From NCBI GenBank assembly GCA_963978905.1, contig OZ022259.1:124001-188000 (forward strand): a stretch of DNA of 64,000 nucleotides, written 5' to 3'. The notes beneath the pieces were generated by a model. The model was given only the letters and a program-made list of their open reading frames with translations. It did no database searches and was not told the origin of the DNA. Both the position numbers and the translations under genes were made by a program. Each line of letters opens with the position of its first letter. Position 1 is the stretch's first letter. This DNA is from Trichostrongylus colubriformis (lineage: Eukaryota; Nematoda; Chromadorea; Rhabditida; Trichostrongylidae). This document shows positions 39,032-50,960 of the stretch, one piece after another.

Positions 39032-40273
39032 GGGGTGTGCACCTTTAGGGGTGAGAGTCTTTAGTTCCAATGGTGTACTGTAGGTGTACGGTAGTATAAT
39101 TACAAGATTACTCAGGTCACTTCGCACCTCACCTCGCACCTCCTAGCCTTACATATGGGATGGCCCCACTTAATGGTTCGCACCGACTATTGACCATTGA
39201 GTAAAAATGTAATGCACATGTAAAAGGAAAAGGAGAAAGAGAATGAATGAAAAATCATTCCTAGTTCGCAGTGAAACTTTACTGTTACAAACCAGACTCT
39301 CAAAGTTTAATATCAATAACCATAATCGCGCCATGCTTATGTGCCTGATAGGATTTTCTTCAACCTTATTAGTACTACATTATGATTAACGAACACCTCA
39401 CTCGCCTTCAAGGCGATTATCATAAGGCATGACCCCTCACACTTGCACTTGACACAACCTTCGTTTGTTGATCTACCGCTATGTTGGAGGTCATGCAAGA
39501 GGTACTCAAACAGATTCGATGAGGGTCTTTTTGCAGGAATTCACTCCTCATGACCATGTTTCCGGGCTTCAACTACAACTGCGCCTTCAGAATTCTTCCC
39601 CTCACATCAACCCAGCACAACCGCATGCAGTCTACGTGGATTACGCCCCACCACAGCATAGTTTTTACTCCACCACCCCTCATGCCACTCTTTCAATTTT
39701 TCCGGCTCACAAGCCTCTCCCTTATGCATCCTGCCACCGCGCCATGTATGTGGCACCTCCGTTGTATATGGCCTCAGCCCCTTTACAGAGCAACCTCTTC
39801 GCATCATCGCCTCCCGTTTCATATCCTGCTGCTACTCAACTTCCACCAGTAACCTCCCAGGGTCCGCCAGCTTCAACTCCAGATCCTGCTCTCCCTCCAA
39901 CGTCAATAACCCAGCGTTCGGCAGCTTTAACTCCAGCCCCTAGTCTCCCTCCAGCATTAACATACCAGCATTCGGCAGCTTTAACTCCACTAACTTTTCT
40001 GCTTGTTTTTCGTAGGTGAATTAGTGTAATAAAAGCGTTGTAATAAAGACATAATTATAGTGTATTTACACATGTACCATTCCCAGTGAATTCATTACAT
40101 ATCGTAAATTCGGTCAGTGGGGAAGATGTCAACGGTCACTGCGAGCATTGGGAAAGGTCACCCCACCGGCAAGGCTAGGAGGTGCGAGGTGAGGTGCGAA
40201 GTGACCTGAGTAATCTTGTAATTATACTACCGTACATATACAATACACTATTGGAACTAAAGGTGCACACCCC
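39032..40273. mobile_element. 1.24-kb element with roughly 110-bp terminal inverted repeats
   Basis: Left end GGGGTGTGCACCTTTAGGGG and on to TTACAAGATTACTCAGGTCA and CGCACCTCCTAGCCTT (39143); the right end (about 40170-40273) is the complement. It carries a Pro/Ser/Thr-rich ORF (next entry). The GGGGTGTG terminus resembles the 9-10-bp-duplication families near 61-63 kb. Confidence 0.8.
39465..40019 (+). CDS. Pro/Ser/Thr-rich ORF inside an inverted-repeat element, function unknown
   Basis: An uninterrupted 184-residue ORF in the middle of the 39032-40273 element, followed by AATAAAG near 40028. The C-terminal half has two imperfect repeats around TQRSAALTPAPSLPPAL and TYQHSAALTPL. No catalytic DDE/DDD motif and no zinc finger are visible, so it is not a recognisable transposase. 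It may be a low-complexity accidental ORF or a captured host exon. Confidence 0.3.
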   Translation: MLIYRYVGGHARGTQTDSMRVFLQEFTPHDHVSGLQLQLRLQNSSPHINPAQPHAVYVDYAPPQHSFYSTTPHATLSIFPAHKPLPYASCHRAMYVAPPLYMASAPLQSNLFASSPPVSYPAATQLPPVTSQGPPASTPDPALPPTSITQRSAALTPAPSLPPALTYQHSAALTPLTFLLVFRR

Positions 40274-40370
40274 ACCTTTAGTTCCAATAGTATATTGTAC
40301 GTGTACGGTATTATAATTACAAGATTACTCAGATCACTTCGCACCTCCTAGCCTTGGCGGTGGGGTGACC
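40156..40370. repeat. 215-bp palindrome at the right end of the 1.24-kb element
   Basis: GGTCACCCCACCGGCAAGGC ... through ACTAAAGGTGCACACCCC, then the mirror image back to GGCGGTGGGGTGACC. The right terminal repeat is thus followed at once by an inverted copy of itself. Confidence 0.85.
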
Positions 40371-41690
40371 CAATTACTGATACGGGCTCCATCAATACCA
40401 ATAGTCTGTGCTGACCGAATCCACTACTTGATTCCATTGCGTGGCGTTCCTAGCCAAGATGGTGTAATGTATGAGCAGATTAGGTGTACCAAACCACATG
40501 CCGATATTCCGTTGCGCAATCTTCCACACGACTAGTATCGTCAGAAACTTTTCAAGATAACAAACACCATCTACAGCACATTACTTGGCGGCACTTATTG
40601 TGCATACATAAGGTACAAACAGTGAAATACGAAGATTGGGGAAGCGATATCAACAAATTTGAAATGTAGTTCACAGAACTATGACCATCCACTTTCGAGA
40701 AAGGGCTAGTAAGTGCCAATGGTATCGACAATATGGATCACAGAGATGTTAGAATTGAGATGGCAATATGATCACGAAATTATTCTGAAAAATACTCATA
40801 CTAAAATATCAACCCTGCATGTTAGTCATCAGAGAACGGCTACCCTAAGTATAATAGAAGACGGTTCGGTATTCAGGATGCAATCCTAGCCACCCCTCAC
40901 GATACAGCTCGTTGGCTGCTAATCAAAGAAAACCAGAGTACAAACGGAATACACAACATTAGCCCATCAACTTAGCCAACTACAGATACTATCGACTGCC
41001 TATCGATGTACTCGCGTAATCGTGTGATGTGATCAAAGAAATATGTGAGCATTGTCGATTGTACCAATCGCTTTGGTAAGCTGCCTTTCAAATCAACACA
41101 CATAACCCATTCCAAATGGGACTTTCCGGATGTGGCATCGCCGATGGCACGTATACAGCTTGGCCCATTCGTACCTCTGCAAATAAAGTGTTGGCTGGTA
41201 AAAATTATAGAGGATGGAGTAACTCTACCCTGGTCTTTCTAGCATGCGCCATGCCTCTCTATTGTATTCCGAGTTCGAATCGTGGTTTTCAAGCGTTTAC
41301 TCGGTCTGACAATGCTACGCAGACGTCAATATTTTCTTCACTGATGGAAAACCAGGCAAATTTTTTCTGTACGCGCTGATGCTCGATCCCTACTGCGTAA
41401 AAAATTCACAAAAATCGGAAATTTTTGCTCGAGCGGTTTTTTCTTATGCATCGTATAGTACTAATCTCGCGCTAACGGAGCATCACAAGTCTTCTTACTA
41501 AATAGCTCGCTTTCTGAAGAAAAAATGACAATGGACCAGGGTGACCTTAAAAACGACACACTATATTCTTTCGATTACAAGTTTGTGAAGTTCCTTAAGA
41601 GGAGAATCGTGTAGAGCTCGTTTTGACAATAAGTTGTAGATAGTTGTTATGCATATCACATTCGATGAATAACGGTAAAATAAGAGATAA
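40371..41690. other. spacer without recognisable gene
   Basis: May hold the last exon(s) of the STARD3-like gene on the minus strand, but I could not identify them. ORFs at 41045-41379 have no support. Confidence 0.35.
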
Positions 41691-42366
41691 GTAGGAAACC
41701 AAAATCGACTATTGTAGTTCGGAATATGGACCAACCTAATACCTGGTTGTGGAAAATGGAACCTCAAGCATATTCTCAGAAAACTTGAAAGCTTGAGAAA
41801 AGAATTTCCCAAGAATTGTTCTACTTTCAAGCCTCAGGTGTGATTGTACTTAATTTTAGGTTCTTGTGGGCAACATGATGAACGGGCGTTCTTGCTTCGC
41901 ACTTGAAATGTGAATCAGTCTTCATTAGGTGCAAACATGTCGATCTTACCAATAGTCAGCCACCCAGAAAAGTTCGACTGAAGGAAATGTGGGAACAGAA
42001 AAACGTTCCAAGATGAACATACACGAACACGCACGATCACTGAACCGTCATGTTCGCTCCGACAAGAGATGCGACAAGACACATCCAGTAGTCATTCCCA
42101 ATGAAGGTAACGTAAACTGCGCTCTAACAAGAGTTTTTGCGAAGGAAATCGAATGAAACCTATAAAAGCAAAGAAATGGTTCACCCGAATAGTTTACACA
42201 TTCATAGTGGCTCAACTGTTTTAAGGGAGCAGTGGGTGAGTTCATAAAACATTCGTAACAAAAAATTGAACAAGTATTAAGAAACGATTGTGTACGCGTG
42301 AGCTCAATCGAAGCAATGAGCCTGAGCAACAAGTGGACGATGGGTTTTACCTGATGATTTTCTTAC

Positions 42367-45300
42367 TGGCATGAATCGGACAAGCTGGGGATTCCACCGA
42401 GACGAACACGCCACTAAATATTTGCATGGCAGAATCGAAGTGCACTCGACGAATATCAACAAAGTCGCTAAACCATATTTTTACAGTGCATTCTTTGGGA
42501 ATCCAGTTTTTGACGTTTCAAAAAATCAACTTACCGCGATGAAATGTAGCCTCTCAGTGCAGGTGCACTTACTGAGTAATACAGATCAGTGACTGGGTCA
42601 ATAGTGGCGATCACCTGAATAACATCGTTCAAAACAATCTGTCTGATGTCTCACAAGTTGAGGAATACTTAGTTCAAGGCAAGCCTTACCCTAGCTTCGA
42701 CAAGTTGTGTATTCCATTGTAGCACATCTCTCCATGCTGCGTCGAACAATACTTGTGGTGAGCAGGAGAAGTCGGATCGAATGAAATACGACAAATCGGG
42801 AGCTTGCAGTACCTACAATAGTTGACAATGAAAATGGCTTCTCTAATGGTTGATAAGAGCATCCTTGCATGATAATCAATCTGAAACGACTTTTTGGGTA
42901 AAGATAAGTCATGCACTTGTCGTATCTAAAACTGTAATCTTCTGCTGTAAAGCTGAGCCTCGCAAGAATCATTCAGATGGCTGCGTATGCCAAAAAATGC
43001 TGCTGGAGCCTCCGTGACACGGGGCTCATTTTATAATTTCATCAAACTAAATAAACCAGATGCGGAGTACACTCTACAGACAAGCAGCACATGTTAACCC
43101 ACTGACCACAACGCATATTTTCATCTTGCCAGTCGCGTGGAACTGTGAGAAATTTCCGTTGCATGCGATGCCATGGGACGAAGGTGGAGAAAGAATCATT
43201 AAGCGAATTTTCGACATATGCTTTTTTTTAGTGCTATCCTGATGAAGGAAACATCCTACTCATAATCCGTTAAGTATCTCTTTCTCTGTGTGTGCCTGCA
43301 TTCGTGTGTCCGTCAGTCTGTTTGTCACGAAATTCATATCACGCGTCAGAGCAACGATGGGAATCTGAACTTCACAAGTAGTATGGGGATGTTAGGGGAA
43401 CATCAGTTGCAAGGGACCGGAAGAGATCGCAACCCATAAGGGCTGATAAGAAGCATTGGAAGCTAAATGTCACCGAGTTCGATGCGCTTTTCAGGCTAAG
43501 GGGTAAAGCTTTAACACTCGTGGTTGCTATGTGAGATGGTGTGGGGAAAAAGTGGATGATCCAAAATGATAGCAGCTGATGAAAACTGATAAAGTATAAA
43601 TAAAGAATAAAGTTTTGACATTAGACAATCTCTTCTGTGGGATGTGCCAAATGCGAGTTGGTCTATATAGTGACTTGCGGGGTCCAGTCGATGTACAAGT
43701 CAGTGCTTCCATCGTCCCATACGAGTGTGGTACCAATCCGTTACCCCCAACTCCGAAGAGATGGAGGGCTTTGGTTGGTCTGGGCGGTCGTTGATGCGTT
43801 ATGAGAGTGGGACCCGCTCCACCTCTTATTACACATCTCCGCCCACAAAAAATGTTAAGAGCCGTGAATTTCTAAAGTCGCCGGATCCGTTACCCTTTCC
43901 GTTTGTGAAATTGTGAAAATGATTTTCAAGGAAATCGTCCAACTTATATTGCTTGTCTGAATTTTTTTACTCAGTTTATGGATCAATGTGGGTAACATTA
44001 TGACCCGCGAGTTCACGCCGTCATTGGTGCCGCTTCACCTCATGTGCGAATCAGCATTAGCTGAATACGAAAGGCGGGATCGTACCACCGTACACCCACC
44101 CGTAAAACCTCACCATTGGATCTTTGACCTTCAACACCTTCCACATGCCCACTCGCGCTTGATGTAAAGAGACCTCCACTTTCTCCATCGCTTCTCGCAG
44201 AAACTGAAAAGAGCCATCACTTCATGCCTCATAAAAGAATTATTTCTCGGAAAACCCCACCTTTTCGTACTTTTTTCGCAGCTCTGAAGAAATGTCATTT
44301 CCGCGTACTTCAAACGGTCTGTTCCCAGAGCCATGATGTGCTTCATCGTCTGAGATTTTCAGAATATATTAACTGGATGACAGAATCACCAATCGAGTGT
44401 TCAACCTGACGAAAACTCCATTGCGCTCCGAAACTCATCATCGGAGACAAAACGGGGGGTAAAAACATGACTCATATGAGATGGCTCTCTGGAGGGACCA
44501 CCACGAACAGAAACGGACATTCCATCACGATTTGCAAAAGAATCGCTGTACGCGCCTGAAACTAACAACCAGCAACACGATATCTCTCCACCGCAAGCTT
44601 CGAACGCACTCAACTATAGAATAGATAAAACTCACGTTGGCGTTCGCCTGGTAAAACTCTAAAAGGCATTAGCCATAGCTCAAACCAAGCGATAGAGAAA
44701 GAAGCTAGCACTAAAAGATACTGCGGTAGGCCTCCCTGCCTGTGCGAAAAGAAGAAGAGAACCTAGATACAGACGAATTCTGATTGGCAAAGTACTTTTG
44801 TACAATTAAATTAGAGTCAAAGTACCTTGATAACAATGTATATGGTGGAAATAGATGTCGTCACGGCTACTGGCAACCAGTGCCTGACAATTAAAACCGC
44901 ATAACATAGAATGAGCACAGCCTGAATGCAACTGAAACGAATAAAACGTTCCTGATGAAACCTTTTACTGAATGGAAAACACCCACCATTCTAACTAGAG
45001 CACAAAGGACTATATCAAACAGTGACGTATTCATGAAATGCGCATCAAATATATCAATTTCCTGAAGAAACGCTGCTGGCCAGTCATCTCCCTTACTGAC
45101 CTGAACATGAGACCGTGAATGCATACGTTACCGAACACTCCATTCTACGTTTCATATTTTACGACTCCATAACAGTGCTTAGCATTCCTTGTATGTGTTT
45201 CCTTCCTTAGAAATGCCTAGGTACTACTTTTTAAAGTTTTCAGAACGTACGGGGCTCAACCTATCGACAAGTGTGCCTCGCAACCCCATCCCTTCTCTTA

Positions 45301-46641
45301 CAAAATAAGGCCGGTTTCATAGTTTGCGGCATCGTCCTCGGCGCATGGGTCTGTTGAGTCGCGTAAGTAAGGACTGGGTAGGAAGTGACCAAAGTGTACG
45401 GAGCACACATAAGCAAGTCAGGAACGGGCCCGGAGAGGTCGGGCATGTTGGGATTGGGGCCAACAGGGTGCGACACGGCGCCGCGTCACATGATCGTCAA
45501 AGTGTTAATCGGGGAGAACACCGGAAAAGGACATTACCCAGAGCAAGAATTACCGAACTGACACTCATGAGAAGCGAAAAGTGGACAAAAAGCTAGCGAG
45601 CATTACGCTCATCAGAAATCTACTACCTTTGCAACTCGGAGAACAAAATGACACCGGAAAAGGTGCAGAAGAGGTGCAAAGGACCTCTTGCCATTTGCAC
45701 CACATTGCGAGCTACTGATCTAAAATGGGAGACATGCATGTCCTAAATTGTACTATATATGTATATGGACGACATGGCATCTCTCATTTACTAATTACTA
45801 CTAACTCGGAGTGGCGTTGTTCCACTCGTACGGTGGTGGAAGGGGTGAGTTTATATCAGACGGCTTCTCCGGTGTTTTCCTAGATCTTCGTCAAAACCGC
45901 TAGGGAGATGGGGCGTTTGACGGTGTAGAGGACAAATCCTAGTCTTGAGCCACGTTTAGGCCCTTGAGGAAGACGATCTGGTCGAAACGTCAGGCCATTA
46001 ATAAATATTCCACCTAACAACCTCGTTGGCACAGCAGAAGAGTTCTAACACACCGGAAAAGGTTCGAACGCTGTTTCAGTGTGGTAGTACATATTGCTTT
46101 GAGCAACACTTCAGACACTGAACCGTTCTTATCATCGCGTGCTGTAATTGATCATCGCGTGCTGTAATTTCTTCGTTGGTCCCGCTGCGAATTGGCCCAC
46201 TTTACAATCACACCAGCGAAGAACCTGTCGCGCCCGGTGAAGCAAATTTTGCGGCGCGATTACCTGACTGGACAGTCCCGACACACCCTCAGAATGTACT
46301 ACCAGCTTACAATTAGAGAACGTCGTTAGGTCTTCTCTGCTCCAAAGTGCCGCAATGACAACGGATCACGGTTGCACTCAATTATCGGACTGCAAAATCT
46401 GTGTTGTTTCGAAAAAGTATCAAAACTGAAGAGCGATCTTCAGAGAATAAGAGATTTGAGTGTAGCAAATCGCAAAAAAAAATAGCAGCAATTCCGTAAC
46501 AAAAACTTGCTAACATACCGTGCAAAGCAGCCAGAGCAATACAGTAAGTGTCGTGTCAAAAATCGAAACGATGATGAACCGTCGCCGATCCTTGCTGAGC
46601 GTCGGCGACTCCACACTGAGCAACGGAGTACGACTACTCAT
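42367..46641 (-). CDS. STARD3-like protein: MENTAL membrane domain plus START lipid-transfer domain; 3' end unresolved
   Basis: Exons found (minus): 46519-46641, 44987-45100, 44826-44921, 44636-44762, 44406-44555, 44261-44349, 44138-44203, then 42690-42812, 42535-42614, 42367-42467. The first four join in phase into a MENTAL domain: [41 protein letters not shown] and [19 protein letters not shown], four membrane helices as in MLN64/STARD3 and STARD3NL. Then a Ser-rich linker, the coil [22 protein letters not shown], and START segments [32 protein letters not shown] and [20 protein letters not shown]3 anchors late endosomes to the ER and moves sterol. A short exon is missing between 44138 and 42812. 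A candidate next exon is 41700-41742 (RLVHIPNYNSRFW). START residues after that and the stop were not found, so the copy may be incomplete or have long introns. Confidence 0.85.
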
Positions 46642-46687
46642 TATCGCAGCAAATGAGTGTGTTCCATACTCTGACACATCCTTATCG

Positions 46688-46695
46688 CTAAAGGA
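46688..46695 (-). promoter_or_regulatory. probable trans-splice acceptor of the STARD3-like gene
   Basis: Minus-strand TTTCCTTTAG precedes a 46-nt leader before the ATG at 46641. The leader contains an out-of-frame ATG (a short upstream ORF). Confidence 0.45.
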
Positions 46696-46959
46696 AACAT
46701 TTGAATGAAATGAAAATAGAATCTTCGGAATACGTCAGTGATGCCATTCTGTGTCTATCAATATGTACCTCAACGAACACTGCCTTAACTTCGCGGACGT
46801 TTAACGTTACCCTAAAAGGCGTACGCTTCGGTTTCGTAGCGTACTCACACAATCACATCAGACCGGACGCCGAATAAGTCTAGACCATGCCGGTCTCATC
46901 GAACCCAAATACTCGCGCGCAGTCCCTCTGGCATGCTGCCAGCGCCGGCTATATTCTAA

Positions 46960-47133
46960 GGTCGCGGTTATACTTACCGCCGGCATGGCGTGGCTGCGCT
47001 CACAAGCAGCGGGGGAGAGTGGCACGGGGGAGGTGCAGAGATGACGCAGGCAACGAGGCAGGGTGGCATAGGCGGAGACGCAGAGATACGCAGCCACGCC
47101 CTGCCGCCGGCACCGCAAAGTATGACCGCGGCC
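46960..47133. mobile_element. 174-bp inverted-repeat element with TAA duplication
   Basis: Starts GGTCGCGGTTATACTTACCG, ends CGCAAAGTATGACCGCGGCC; TAA at 46957-46959 and 47134-47136. Ends resemble the palindromes at 11794 and 49410. A half-element with GGCCGGTTTCATAGTTTGCG after TAA occurs near 45310. Confidence 0.85.
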
Positions 47134-47172
47134 TAATGCGCGCGCTTCCAATGTTACTGATGAGTTGCTATT

Positions 47173-47866
47173 AGGTGTATGCAGAATAAATGGCCGAAAC
47201 GTAATTGGCCATAACTTCGCTCAGACACAACTTTATTTGTCGAAATAAAAACCTTTCGAATCTACAGAATTTTGCCAACGATCTGGTAAGGAAAATATAC
47301 CATCACGATCAAATTCTGGATTGCGAGAATCAATAAAGCCAAGAATGGCATTTTTACCGTGCATAATTTTTCTGCCGCAGGTTTGCATCGGGAACCCGGA
47401 AAAAGTGGTAATCCGTCAGGGATAGGTCTGGGGAATAAGGGGGGTGGGGGGGGGGGGGGTGAGGGAGAGGCTCGATGCCTAACTGCATCATTTTTTTACT
47501 GGGTGCGCAAAACAACGCAAAACCCCACAGTTCGCAAGTCACCCGGCAGAAACTGATCGAGACTCTCCCTCACCCCCCTCATTCCTCAGACCTATCTCTG
47601 ACGAATTACCACTTTTGCCCGGTTCTCGATGCAAACCTGGGTCAGAAGGAGTTCGCCGAAACGATGCATGTTGAAAATGCCATCGTTGACTTCATTAATT
47701 TTCGCAATCCACAAATTGATCAAGATGGCATATTTTCTTTACCAGATCGTTGGCAAGGTTGTGTAGATTCGAATGGTTTTTATTTCGACAAATAAAGTTG
47801 TGTCTGAGCGAAGTTATGGCGTTTTGAAGAAAGTGGTCCGTTTTGGCCATTTATTCTGCATAGACC
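47173..47866. mobile_element. foldback mariner: two transposase 3' ends head to head
   Basis: Outer ends AGGTGTATGCAGAATAAATGG and CCATTTATTCTGCATAGACCT are inverted. The left arm (minus, about 47354-47530) encodes HPPYSPDLSLTDYHFF and the right arm (plus, about 47550-47797) encodes HPPHSSDLSLTNYHF through DRWQGCVDSNGFYFDK-stop: the mariner third catalytic Asp region and C-terminus, twice. The arms differ in detail. A G-rich run (47437-47459) lies near the centre. The catalytic first half of the transposase is missing. Confidence 0.88.
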
Positions 47867-48493
47867 TCATAGATGGCGAACTACTGAAATTGATACTTTC
47901 AGGTTGTTACATGCATTATTGCGATCAGTAAGGAACGAAGTGGGAGAATGGAGACGAGAGCAGGTTCTCACATGGAACACCCATTTCTGCACATAGAAAT
48001 TGATTAACCCAACTCGAAAAATTTTTCCTGATCATAAGTTGGAACGCATACTCCCTTTTGGTAGATTTTGTTTTGGTGTCGAGGAAAAGCGATGTGAACT
48101 TTAACCTGAGCCTAGGAAGGAAAAAGTGTTTCGGGTGATTGAGACCAGAAAATCGGAACCAGAACAACCACTGGCTTCCCCGAAAACTACCTTGATAAAA
48201 TCGGGACTCAATTTGTACCCTTCACAATGATCCGGAAAATGAACCACTGCTCCCTCACAATGCGAGAGTGCAGAGTGCAAGTATTGAACACGAGGATTTT
48301 AGAATTTCGGCAGGTTGCGTTATGTAATCATTGCGATGTGCTCTACAATTCATCGACGCGTATATTGAAAACCATTTAATGTTTTACCGTTAGACCGGCG
48401 GAAGACCCCACCGTGTCTGGCGTTTGGTGCTATATTTGCCTAAGCCCTGGGAAGAACAAGCTCTTTCCACCATTGAACTTGGGCAAATATAGG

Positions 48494-48717
48494 GTCATAT
48501 AAAGTCGGGAGGAGACGCAATTTGGCGTCGTCGTTTCACCCACGTCAGAGCTTCTTTCCCTACCTAGGCTTAGGCTAAAACAGATGAGACCTATGCTTTG
48601 ACATATGCTTTTTTATGTGGAAGGAGGAGATAGCAATTTTAGCCTAAGCTTAGGGAGGGAAAGGAGTTTCGACGCCGACGCAAAGTTGCGTATCCCCCCG
48701 ACTTTATTTGACCCCAA
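48494..48717. repeat. inverted-repeat element (GGCTTAGGCTAAA family), copy 3
   Basis: AAAGTCGGGAGGAGACGCAA at the left against TTGCGTATCCCCCCGACTTT at the right; inner CTAGGCTTAGGCTAAA/TTTAGCCTAAGCTTAG arms. Confidence 0.75.
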
Positions 48718-48907
48718 ATATACACTTGAGCGTGCACGTAAAAGATTTAAGATAGTATGAGGTGGGAGAAGACCATGCGAAATGTTGCCGGCCGCAACTA
48801 AATACCAGACGCCGGCTGCCGTGCATTTGCGTACTGTTGGCAGGTACCGTAACCTTACGCCTAGTCATAATCGCCTTACTTAGTGCACAGCTTGAGATGG
48901 CACCTTA

Positions 48908-49406
48908 GGCTGCGTTCATACCAAATTGAATGAGAGTTTTGGCGCATTCGCGTCATGCATGAGATACGTATCGATCAGAAAATGAGAGTATTGGCGCATC
49001 GGCGCATCGGCGCATTGGCGGATCGGCGCATCCGCGATTTGAGAGAATTAGCGCATTCGCGTGATTGATAACATACATATCGATCGAAAAAGTGAGAGTA
49101 TTGGCGCATCGGCGCATTGGCGTATAGGCGCATCCGCGCATCCGCGATTTGAGAGAATTGGCGCATTCGCGTGATGGATAGGATACATATCGATTGAAAA
49201 ATGAGAGTATTGGCGCATCCGCGATTTTGGATATTTGCCATAACAGAAAAAGATCAAGAAATGAAAAGAGAAGAAAAAGAAATCAACCGCACGTTGGCAC
49301 GTGCCGCGTTCAAAAGGGTGACGTGGCACGCCAATTCTCTCAAATCGCGGATGCGCCGATGCGCCGATGCACCAAAACTCTCATTCGATTTGGTATGAAC
49401 GCAACC
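48908..49406. mobile_element. MITE family A, 499 bp, apparently identical to 10108-10606
   Basis: Same length and, as far as I can read, same sequence as the inner copy 38.8 kb away, in the same orientation, but flanked by a different duplication (TTA at 48905-48907 and 49407-49409). Different flanks with identical bodies indicate transposition rather than segmental duplication. Confidence 0.93.
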
Positions 49407-49409
49407 TTA

Positions 49410-49515
49410 GGCCGCTTTCATACTTTGCGCATCGACGCCGTCACGCGCGTGACGGCGTCAAATCGACGCCGTCATCTGCGTTGATTTGACGCCGTCACGC
49501 GCGTGACGGCGTCAA
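49410..49515. repeat. palindromic GC-rich element fragment abutting the MITE
   Basis: GGCCGCTTTCATACTTTGCG after TTA, then repeated ACGCCGTCACGCGCGTGACG palindromes. It is related to 11794-11884, which likewise directly follows a family A MITE; the right terminus is absent. Confidence 0.7.
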
Positions 49516-49547
49516 ACTCACGCAACCATTTGCCCGCCGCAGGAGAC

Positions 49548-49732
49548 GGCGTCCATAGATAATGCGGACCCAATCACACTACAGTATGGTGATTGTGGCC
49601 GATTCGAATCTTGGCGCTGTGCCAATACACGAAGCGGCCACGATCACCTTATTATTGGCATAGCGCCAAGATTCGAATCGGCCACAATCACCATACTGTA
49701 GTGTGATTGGGTCCGCATTATCTATGGACGCC
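49548..49732. repeat. 185-bp long hairpin, about 80-bp arms
   Basis: GGCGTCCATAGATAATGCGG ... GATTCGAATCTTGGCGC in the left arm (49548-49627) is mirrored almost perfectly at 49653-49732, with a loop of about 25 bp. Confidence 0.92.
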
Positions 49733-49739
49733 AACGTCA

Positions 49740-50640
49740 CCTCCAACAGACCCTTGGAGGCGTCAGAAACGTTACGTCAAGCAAGGCACAGTCTTCTGAA
49801 AAGGATGCCTTCTCTAGATCTCAAGGCCGCGCCTTTCATCGGAAATTGCGCCGCATATCGTCATCTTTGACCCCAGTTTTCATTTTGATGACACTCTCCA
49901 CAAGCTTCTAATTGCCCAAATTACTGCTACCACTGTCTTTCAACGGAAATCGATTATCATTATCGGGCGGTAAATATAAAGTCTAAGCTGCGAGTAGGTT
50001 CATTTCCTACTTCCACGTCGAGCAACTCGTCTTCGCTATACTGCTGAAATGGGTGGTGAAGGTTAGGTATGGTCCTCCCCGATACAGATCTTAGTTTCAA
50101 GAACGCTGTTCTAGGGAAGAAGCGAAAAAGACCTCTTATTCCAACAGGAGAGAACGTCTGTTCCCCAAGTAATAAGTATGTGATGATATAAGACGAGGTG
50201 CTATATGAATTCTGGAAGGGGGAAATACAGTAGCTCGGCGGCGTTAGTTTTCCTGAGGTGCTGTGGATCCACGTATACTAATAATAAAACTAGCATGTAG
50301 GATTAGGAGTAGAAGCATGTAGGTGAGCAGGTGTTATCACAAGGAGGAGCACCACACTGTGAACACTATTTTCACCCAATCTTGAAAAGGGAAAAACCCC
50401 TTTTTCTCTCACTGAAGCTTTCGCCAAAATATAAATCTGAGTGTGCAGAATAACTCCCAAAGATCACTCGTAGATGACTGGATGTGCAACTTTTCATAAG
50501 ATGCCCCCTCCCCACATTGCAATAGCACCCGACAGCATTTTAGTCTACTGCTCATACTAGCACATACCTTAAAGACACACCACGCGATAGTCAAATTAGT
50601 GGCTCCTTTTTTGGGCGAGTAAGTCCTCGGATAACCGCTC
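49740..50640. other. spacer without recognisable gene
   Basis: Nothing supported. The first exon of the kinase gene may lie between here and 52151. Confidence 0.35.
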
Positions 50641-50654
50641 ATGGTGCACCTTTT

Positions 50655-50960
50655 TTGCGGCTGCGCGGTGCATCTTACGGTGTTGTGCCTACTTAAATAC
50701 AGCCGGGCCACGCCCACCCAACCAAATCACGCCCAGCCTCAAACGAACAAATTTCCGACGTGGAGCTCACGCAGGGAAGGAAACTTACAATAACTTGCAG
50801 ATAACTCGATGAAACAGCCATTTCGATGGTGAAAGCAGCTTCCACATTGAAAATTATTCGTCTAAGGCCGGGTTTGATTTGGTTGTGTGGGCGTGGTTCG
50901 GTTGTGTTCAGGCAGGCACAATACCCGTGAGGGTGCACCGTGCAGCCGCAAACAAAAAGC
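50655..50960. mobile_element. inverted-repeat element, about 300 bp
   Basis: GCGGCTGCGCGGTGCATC and GGGCCACGCCCACCCAACCA at the left pair with TGGTTGTGTGGGCGTGG and GGGTGCACCGTGCAGCCGC at the right. No coding content. Confidence 0.7.

Noticed and set aside
39465..40019. Transposase for the 39032-40273 element
   Set aside because: No DDE/DDD spacing, zinc finger or helix-turn-helix motif visible; kept only as an unknown ORF.
46520..46708. 62-aa plus-strand ORF
   Set aside because: It is the antisense shadow of the first STARD3-like exon.
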